From: Deroplatys truncata
Lineage: Eukaryota; Arthropoda; Insecta; Mantodea; Mantidae
Assembly (NCBI GenBank): GCA_030765065.1
Contig: CM060983.1
Span: 44,762,067-44,826,066 of the forward strand
Reading direction: 5' to 3'
Length of the DNA: 64,000 nt
Shown: positions 57,871 through 64,000 of the stretch, in pieces
Numbering within the stretch: position 1 is the stretch's first letter
Layout of the letters: every line of letters starts with the position of its first letter
Notes under the pieces: model-generated
Told to the model about the DNA's origin: nothing
The model's database searches: none
Seen by the model: only the letters and a program-made list of their open reading frames with translations
Translations under genes and position numbers: made by a program

Positions 57871-58534
57871 AGGGTAGTTAAATTATATTCGAACCCACTC
57901 TCTACTGCACGAAACAGCCGGCAGTCGCTGGGGAAATTACGCCGGCAGAGGCGGACTAAAATCCTTACCTTTTAATAGATGCTGGAATGTTGACGTGCTC
58001 CCAAACAGGTAGTATATCTCGTGTAAATATTCTCGATCACTCTCCGAAGCTCGGCAGCAGGAATTCTTGTGATGAAACGCCTTATTATGATCAGAAAATT
58101 GGAGTGTGGTATGCGATAAGTGCTAGAAGAATAATAGGGCCCATATTCTTTGATGAAACAATAAATGCAGAGCGATATCAGAGGTTAATTCTGAGGCCAT
58201 TTCGCAATCGCTTGACAGAGGAAGAGAAATCGTATGGTTGGTTCCAGCAAGATTCTGCAACAGCACACACGGCTGCCGAATCATTACATGCAATAAGAGA
58301 GGTGTTTGATGACAGAATAAGTAGTGTTGATTTGTGGCCCCCTCGTTCTACTGACCTAACGTGTTGTGATTTTTATTTATGGGGTTCTTTAAAAGACAAA
58401 GTGCATCGTTCGTATCCTCGCACACTACAGAAACTTAGAGAAAACATTGTGCAAGAAATTTCCCCGACGACTGCCAGCTGTCTCGCGCAGTAGAGAGAGG
58501 CCGCGAGTGGGTTCGAATATAATTTAACTACCCT
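57871..58534 (+). mobile_element. Tc1/mariner-type element, internally deleted, 30-bp perfect TIRs
   Basis: The first 30 and last 30 bases are exact reverse complements (starting agggtagttaaattatattc). Similarity resumes further in after a short gap (tctactgc, ggcagtcg). The 664-bp unit contains only the C-terminal two thirds of a transposase, so it is a deletion derivative. Confidence 0.85.
57987..58493 (+). CDS. Partial transposase, open frame
   Basis: A 168-residue open frame. From about residue 30 it reads DETPYYDQKIGVWYAISARR, IIGPIFFDETINAERYQRLI, FQQDSATAHTAAESL and DLWPPRSTDLTCCDFYLWGS. FQQDSATAHTA carries the second catalytic Asp; STDLTCCDF carries the third acidic position. The DNA-binding domain and first catalytic Asp region are deleted. 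The first 30 residues come from non-coding TIR sequence, so the start is probably not real. It cannot transpose itself but may have been moved by a complete relative. Confidence 0.75.
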   Translation: MLTCSQTGSISRVNILDHSPKLGSRNSCDETPYYDQKIGVWYAISARRIIGPIFFDETINAERYQRLILRPFRNRLTEEEKSYGWFQQDSATAHTAAESLHAIREVFDDRISSVDLWPPRSTDLTCCDFYLWGSLKDKVHRSYPRTLQKLRENIVQEISPTTASCLAQ

Positions 58535-58621
58535 TTATATTTTGTAAATCCTCGTCACACTTCAGTAATCATATTTTATATTTTTTGGAAAATTGAGACT
58601 ATTAACTTTTTGTTTATGCTG

Positions 58622-58655
58622 CTGCTCTCTCTCTCTCTTTCTCTTTCTCTCTCTC
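58622..58655. repeat. CT microsatellite
   Basis: Run of ctctct and ctttctctt. Confidence 0.8.
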
Positions 58656-58769
58656 ATGACACATACAAACCTTTTTCTAAAAATACTTCTTTTTATAAAG
58701 GAGAGGTTAAAGGGCTTGGTGAAATTTTGATTTCAAATTCTTGGGTAGAGTGCAATATGTTCTTATGCC

Positions 58770-59020
58770 AAGCAGAATGTCTCAGGCGGTAATGTCCGAG
58801 ACTCGTGTTCAGGAAATGCGGGATCCATTCCTTTTGGACCGACCATCCTGACCTTGCTTTTTCCATGATTTTCCCAAGTCAGTAGAAAAATGCTGGGACG
58901 GAGAGAACTGCCTTCCTGGCATGGCACCTTCTGCCTGAACCTATCCGTACGTTCCGTGGATGGAGGGGGGATGAGAATGCTAAAATCTGGAAACGAATAG
59001 GGACCAGCTGTGTTGTGCCT
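58770..59020 (+). repeat. tRNA-like SINE
   Basis: ctcaggcggtaatgtccgag (A-box region) is followed by atgcgggatccattcc (B-box-like), then a body with ttttcccaagtcagtag. Confidence 0.5.
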
Positions 59021-59048
59021 GCCTCCGTCAGACCCGGCCGTCCTTCTA

Positions 59049-59365
59049 CACAGAGAGCTAAAAAACTACGAACGGCTGCGAGGTGTTTTTCCTGTCCACT
59101 TCCTCAACGTGTAGTTTCTCAGCGTGAACTACGGCGAGTGATGGATAGTTTCCTAAAGAAGTGCCAAAAATGTATGGACAACGACGGTGGCCAGTTTCAG
59201 CATCTCCTTTCATAAAGTTGGTAAGTAAAGCCTTTAAAAGTAGTTTAAATGCGTTGTATGGTTTCATCCGCGCCTTTCTATGATAGCGGCAGACGGCAAA
59301 GAGCGCAGAGGGCGCGGACAGGAAAAACACTGCGCAGCCGGTTCGTAGTGTTTTGGCTCTCCCTG
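59049..59365. mobile_element. mariner-derived MITE-like deletion product
   Basis: TIRs flanked by TA share gagagc(c/t)aaaa and actacgaac(c)ggctgcg, then gtgtttttcctgtcc. The core (59118-59215) encodes only the transposase tail [20 protein letters not shown], matching the relic at 35820. Most of the transposase is deleted. Confidence 0.75.
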
Positions 59366-60109
59366 TACATAGAAGAGTTAAACAAAACTGAACATACCTA
59401 TTTAGCTTCCAAAAGAGTTTTATCTTGTAATACATCTATTTGACGTAGTCCGGCTGGACGTATTGAAGATGCTGATGTAATAAAAGCAAGTTAGTTCCGG
59501 ACTTCCGATTGTGCTGCTATAAAATGAAGATACTGTACCCATGGTAGACTGAATTGTTTTACTGTTTTCCAATAGTTGCGCTAGGTGTTTTTTATGTCTT
59601 CTACAAACTTTTTCCATCAACGTTTGTCTTCAGCAGGAGTTTAAACAACAATCGAGAGCTGGTAAATCTTTCCATTTACTTTAGTGATACTGGTGAGGGA
59701 ATGCTTACTTCCACGCCAGTAAAAACGTTCTTAAAACAAGGTCATAAATGTATCCACAACGGTATATTTCAGGTGTGTGTTCACTTTTTACGGAATTATG
59801 TGGTAGTATTACTAAGATTTGTTTATTCAAATATTTTGGGAAACAATTCTAAAATCCTGTATCTTTTACATGTGTCTTAGAGGAAATTAATATTGTACTC
59901 CACTCAAAAATTCTGTATCGAGATTTCACCGGGAATGCATGTTTTGAAACGCCATTAACTCAAAGATGAAAAGTCGTATCTAAACCCAAGGATGCAACAC
60001 GAAGATTTTCACGAAATTTTTCGTCGCCAAACTACCTTTTATGTAGCATTTTCATTGTTTATTTATATTACATGTTAAATAGCCTGTGAAATCTTTTTCA
60101 TTTTGACTG

Positions 60110-60330
60110 GATTTTGTTTGTTTGGGTTTCTGTTTCACGTCCTCTAACCGGATAGGTTGTATCCGACGATGGTTAAATGATGTTCAAATGAGCCCGGGAG
60201 CTTAAAGTTACCTTACATTCAACTTTTCAGGATAACGGGCAACTCACCCTAACCGAACTCGGGACCTCTTGAATGTGAGGAAGACAAGCTACCCCCTCCC
60301 ACATCACGGAGGTGGGCTCTGACTCGTTTA
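60110..60330 (-). repeat. tRNA-like SINE, family 4, copy 1
   Basis: Parallels 60390-60640: atcggacgatg/atccgacgatg, gatgttcaaatgagcccggg, cttcaggataa, and a tRNA-like head on the minus strand with a weak B box. Confidence 0.55.
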
Positions 60331-60389
60331 GTATAATTTTGGATAACCACAAGAGACAGACAAAAGCCTTAGTACAGAATTCTTTTTAA

Positions 60390-60640
60390 GTTTAGTTAGC
60401 GCCCTTTAACCACTTAGGTCACATCGGACGATGCTTGAATGAAATGGGTGAAATGATGCTCAAATGAGCCCGGGGTCCATAGAGCTTAACGCTACCCAAC
60501 ATTAATCTCTTCAGGATAAGGGAGAACCCCGGAGAAAACCTTACGAGCAACTCATCTTAACCGAGATTCGAGCTCGGGATCTATGTGAAGCAGACACGCT
60601 ACCCCCATGCCACACAGGCAGGCTTCTACAGGAACTGTTT
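60390..60640 (-). repeat. tRNA-like SINE, family 4, copy 2
   Basis: On the minus strand tgtggcatgggggtagcgtg (A-box region) and cccgagctcgaatctcgg (B box) lie at tRNA-like spacing. Confidence 0.65.
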
Positions 60641-61092
60641 GTAGAAGAGAGATAGAAATAGGTGACAGTGGATAGGGAAAGTCATGTGAATGTAACATAG
60701 ATATGTATATACTGGGTACAGAAAACAGTGCGCAGAAAAGCGTTAAGAGTAGAAAGACAGTACCAAGATAAGCATTTTGATGATAGGAACAAGGGGTCGC
60801 AGAAGCTTCTTTGCTACACTACATGTGTCAACGTTAAATCCATCATGCTAAAGCTCTCCGATTGTAGAGCCTGTTTGTGTCGCGTCAAACGTAAACAAAA
60901 CTCACTCTTGTACAGGATGGTACGGTAATACCGACTTGTTCAGTTCAGCACACGCATGTAATGATCAGTTTCTCATAGTGTACCAGGACTCACTGGTTGA
61001 GACTTGTGTGAGTTACATTTCATTTTGACTGGCAAATGAATATGTTTCATAAAATCAAACTTCAATTATGTTCACACAGCGCTCTTGTTATA

Positions 61093-62018
61093 CGAGGTGT
61101 GATCAAAAAGTTTCCGGAATGACGTCATAAATATTACATAACAGTTTCTTTTGTCTAATCTGCACTGTCACCCTCGAAGTAGTCTCCTTGGGAGTTGATA
61201 CACATGTCCCAGCGCTTCTGCCACTGCTGGAAGCACTTCTAGAAGCCCTCTTCTTTCAACATGTTCAGAGCCTTCCGCGATTCGCGATGGATGACATCAA
61301 TGTCCTCAAAACAGTGTCATCGGAACCGCATTTTAAGTCGCGGGAAAAGAAAACAGTCCGTTGGTGCCAAATCTGGAGAATAGGCGGGATGGGGAACAGT
61401 ATTCATCCTATTTTTATCCAAAAATTGGCGAACAGAAATGGCTTTGTGCGCGGGCGCATTGTCATAATGCAGGAACATGTCGAGATTGTCTTTCAAAATG
61501 CTTTGAACACTTTCAAAGGAGAGTCTTAATGAGTCAGAAAGTTCTCTTATTGTAATGCGCCTATCATTTAAAACCATTTCCCTCACCTGATTGATACTTT
61601 CACAGTTTTGCTGGAACAGGATCGCCCCGAACGATCTGCATCTTTAACTGATGTCACACCACTTTTAAACTTCGAAAACCACTCAAATGCTTGAATTTTG
61701 CCCATAACTTCCTCCCCACAAGCTGTTCTTAACATTTCATAGGCTTATGTTGCAGTTTTACCGAGTTTAAAGCAAAATTTGATGTTCGTTCTTTTTTCTT
61801 CGTAATCTGACATTTTTGCTACGCGGAAAAATCGCAGCACATGCAAAACACATGTTCACTTCAGAGCGTCTACCTCGTCACTGCATGGTCACAGGAAGTC
61901 ACGTGACCTCTCATTTTTATCGGAAAGGGACGCTGCATGTACAGTCTGGATAAGAATTAAAGAAATCTCAGCGTCAGCATTGTTGTAAAGCCATTCCGGA
62001 AACTTTTTGATCACATCG
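61093..62018 (-). mobile_element. mariner element with internal deletion
   Basis: Flanked by TA. The TIRs share tgatcaaaaagtttccggaa exactly; the outermost bases differ by a 2-base gap. At 926 bp it is shorter than a full mariner (about 1.3 kb). Confidence 0.85.
61317..61790 (-). pseudogene. Deleted mariner transposase
   Basis: The minus frame at 61586-61317 reads MREMVLNDRRITIRELSDSL, then SFESVQSILKDNLDMFLHYD, NAPAHKAISVRQFL and AYSPDLAPTDCFLFPRLK. HYDNAPAH and YSPDLAPTD hold the second and third catalytic Asp. The jump from QSILKD to NLDMFLHYD deletes the centre of the protein, including the first catalytic Asp. Upstream, the N-terminal part lies in other frames (to about 61820). Confidence 0.8.
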
Positions 62019-62159
62019 TACATCAGCGACCCCTTCTAACCTCAAAATGATTAATGTGGTACTGTCTTTCTAATCTACAATTTTATGCACGTTGTTTCTC
62101 CCCACCCTGTATATAAAATGTAATATATACCAATTAGTTAGTGTTTCAAGCCGTGTATT

Positions 62160-62240
62160 TCCGATAATATCTCATATCGAATTTTTGGGCCGAATGCAAT
62201 ACCTTCTCTGACTTAGTTAAGTGGTAGAGAAAGTAAAAAC
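62160..62240 (-). mobile_element. HINE-like repeat 5' end, minus strand
   Basis: On the minus strand: ttttactttctctaccactt, then gaaggtattgcattcggccc and aaaaattcgatatgaga, the first 75 bases of a diverged copy. Confidence 0.55.
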
Positions 62241-62779
62241 TCCACAACTTCCATCTAAAAACATTTCATCCTGTTTCTTTGATGCACAGATTTTTGAAGA
62301 TCAACTTATGAGGTTGTTGCCCCCAACCCTCTGTTCCCTTGAGTGCACATGGAATATATTTTTCCCCTGCTTCCTTTCTGCCCCCCCTCCTCCCTCTTTC
62401 TTTTCTCAACCCAAGGTTTCAAAGCCCTCAAGCGTTTGCATTAACTGAATAAACTCCCAAAGATGTTTGCAGCAGTTTTTCTCCAAATAGCATACATGAC
62501 GTTACATGCGGCGACGTAGGAAGGCAAGCCAGGGGACAGAAAAAGGAAATAAACAGGAAACATTGCATTCAGAATACATAAGTTAAGTTCTAACCTTAAC
62601 TCGCCCTTGCAACCATTTTGTTTTTACGTGCAGCAAATGTTTTAAAAATTCGTAATAGAAGTTGCTCATATATATAATTTGATATTTTCACATTTAATGA
62701 AAAAGCTATAATGTGTTTCATTCGTATAGCATTCTCTACTCATTCTTTCATAGACTATTCTTACAAAAGCTTACTTTTT

Positions 62780-63394
62780 ACCTACTATATGTTAATCGAG
62801 ATAAACGTTTGCAGAAATGGTTTTATTATTTCGTTATAAGCACATACGATTTTTCGCGCCGTGGCGTGGAGAGGAATGGCGTGGGTTCCAGACTACCCAA
62901 GTGGGTGTGGATTTTTCTGCCCATCTATAGAACCGGACCCACTCAGCATCGTGATGCATTTGAGGAGTTACGATATGTAGCGGTCTGTAGGCCACGAAAG
63001 CCAACCTCTGCCTTGCGTAAGTTGACATGGGGTCGGCAGCCGTGTTGGTAGCCCAAGGACTGTAGTGCCACAGATTTAAGAACATACAAGGAGATGCAGG
63101 AGGCCGATGCGACAGGCAAATTTAAAGTGGGTCGCTATAAGCTAGCTTTGAAATTATCTGTGCATGACCACGATAGAAACGAATGGCGACCTGACACTAA
63201 AAGTATATAAATTATTTCAAAATTCAAACCAATAATAATGAATATGTTGGAAATGGTTATTGACTTAAACTGTGTATTTAAGCTTTGCCTCTCTCATGTG
63301 GTTTATTATACAAAGGTTTACAGAATTCAGAACGAAGAGGACTTCACAGGTTATTCACAGAAATTTCAAGGTATACATTTTACTAGTCATGTCC

Positions 63395-63425
<31 letters not shown>

Positions 63426-63600
63426 TATATGGTATGTAAAGAAAACTCATTAGAGCCACTTCCAAGAAGAAATAACGAATAATCGCATACAGCGACTCGT
63501 TTTTTAAAGATTTGACCATCGCTTCAGCCTCCTATATCCCTCTTATACCTACAACGAAATGTGTAATGAAACCATTTCTGTAAACATCTAGGTTACGAAA
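62780..63600 (-). mobile_element. Old HINE-like minus copy, interrupted
   Basis: Shares with 55670-56110 the stretches atgttaatcgagataaacg, ttgcagaaatggtttta, aactgtgtattta, acaaaggtttacagaattca and aggacttcacagg in the same order. An unrelated piece lies at 62860-63180. Confidence 0.45.
63397..63425. repeat. AT microsatellite
   Basis: Run of tatata. Confidence 0.85.
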
Positions 63601-64000
63601 GGGGATATATTATACATATATAGAGGAATTATACATATGAAACTGTAACCATACATATAAGAATTGTACAGTAATACTTTAATTCACTAACATGTTAAAA
63701 TATTCAACATCTAACATTTGTACAGAGCTGATTGTAACAAACGGGCGAGCTAGCAGAATTCCAAGAAAGCATAAAGAGCGTACCTTTCACCAAGCCAACA
63801 GGCAGGGAACCGGTAACGATACGGAGAAATAGAAAGAGACAGATAGAGAAAAGAAAGAGACGGAGATATGGAACGGGCTCCTCAACGCTACAAGATGGCG
63901 CTTAAGCGCACGGATCTGAAGCCACACATTCTCATACATGTTGAGGTAACGCGGTCTGAGGGCCAATAGGAAACGTCGTTACATTTTAAACGCAGAGGTG
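63600..64000 (+). repeat. LTR-like repeat, second copy, cut by the window edge
   Basis: Matches the first part of the repeat at 4430-5045: acatgttaaaatattcaaca, tgtaacaaacgggcgagcta, cctttcaccaagc, cggagaaatagaaagagac, gaggtaacgcggtctgagg, cattacatttt-type and cgcagaggt at the very edge. It carries a short extra duplication of agaaagagac. The TATA and poly(A) parts would lie beyond 64000. Confidence 0.55.

Larger units (their letters stand above)
59885..60710 (+). mobile_element. HINE-like repeat, diverged, with SINE insertions
   Basis: The 5' part (59885-60060) keeps gtactccactcaaaaattct, cgagatttcaccgg, gatgcaacacgaagattttc. The 3' end (60680-60705) keeps gatagggaaagtcatgtgaatg. Two SINE-like units lie between. 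Confidence 0.6.
60709..62112. mobile_element. MITE (as at 45828) split by a mariner
   Basis: The left end ctgggtacagaaaacagtgc and right end gcacgttgtttctccccacc are inverted repeats, with gaaagacagtacc and ggtactgtctttc next inwards. Removing the nested mariner leaves about 480 bp, similar to the 45.8-kb copy. Confidence 0.65.

Noticed and set aside
62713..63051. 112-residue plus-strand frame
   Set aside because: It spans the old HINE-like copy and an unrelated insert, with no recognisable domain.
56760..64000. Missing first arrestin exon (Met...CSPNGK-like, minus strand)
   Set aside because: I searched for the reverse complement of the expected motif and a following gt donor and found no convincing candidate. 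It probably lies beyond the window.

Overview
This is a eukaryotic, AT-rich, repeat-laden window. It fits a large-genome arthropod, most likely an insect, because a non-visual (beta-type) arrestin with insect-like sequence is spread over 55 kb of introns packed with mariner-like, Jockey, Penelope, gypsy and tRNA-SINE repeats. No species can be named from the sequence alone.

The only host gene I can support is on the minus strand: a beta-arrestin (kurtz/ARRB type). Ten consecutive coding exon positions run from 56752 down to a stop at 1472. Every intron has GT..AG ends and the codon phases join without a break, giving 406 residues. Only the short first coding exon (about 15-20 residues) is missing; it should lie upstream, beyond the right edge of the window. 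The protein carries the finger-loop region, the polar-core residues, a clathrin-box-like motif and the AP-2 beta-adaptin motif, as expected of a receptor-desensitising, endocytic arrestin.

The standout is the exon for the arrestin lariat (gate) loop. It is present twice, at 31826-31969 and 20654-20797. Both copies are exactly 144 bp, in the same phase, with good donors, and both join correctly to exon 7 and exon 9. They encode 41 of 48 identical residues but differ at about 41 of 144 nucleotides, mostly silent sites. That is the signature of an old exon duplication kept by selection, and it predicts two arrestin isoforms through mutually exclusive (or cassette) splicing.

Layout by region. 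1-1.6 kb: 3' end of the gene and a fold-back repeat. 2.4-5.2 kb: a Penelope-derived fold-back, non-LTR retrotransposon fragments and an LTR. 5.4 and 9.1 kb: exons 10 and 9. 7.4-8.8, 11.6-12.4, 17.1-18.0, 32.6-34.3, 35.9-36.6 and 54.8-55.7 kb: copies of one interspersed family with traits of Helentron-associated (INE-1-like) elements. 18.0-31 kb: SINEs, mariner-like relics and the two alternative exons. 37.6-47.3 kb: exons 7 to 3, with two more mariner-like relics. 48-54.7 kb: a gypsy protease relic, then a Penelope-like insertion with a 12-bp target duplication, a partly inverted second copy and a nested Jockey element with an intact 923-residue ORF2. 56.7 kb: exon 2. 57-64 kb: intron 1 or upstream sequence rich in DNA transposons, ending in a second partial LTR copy.
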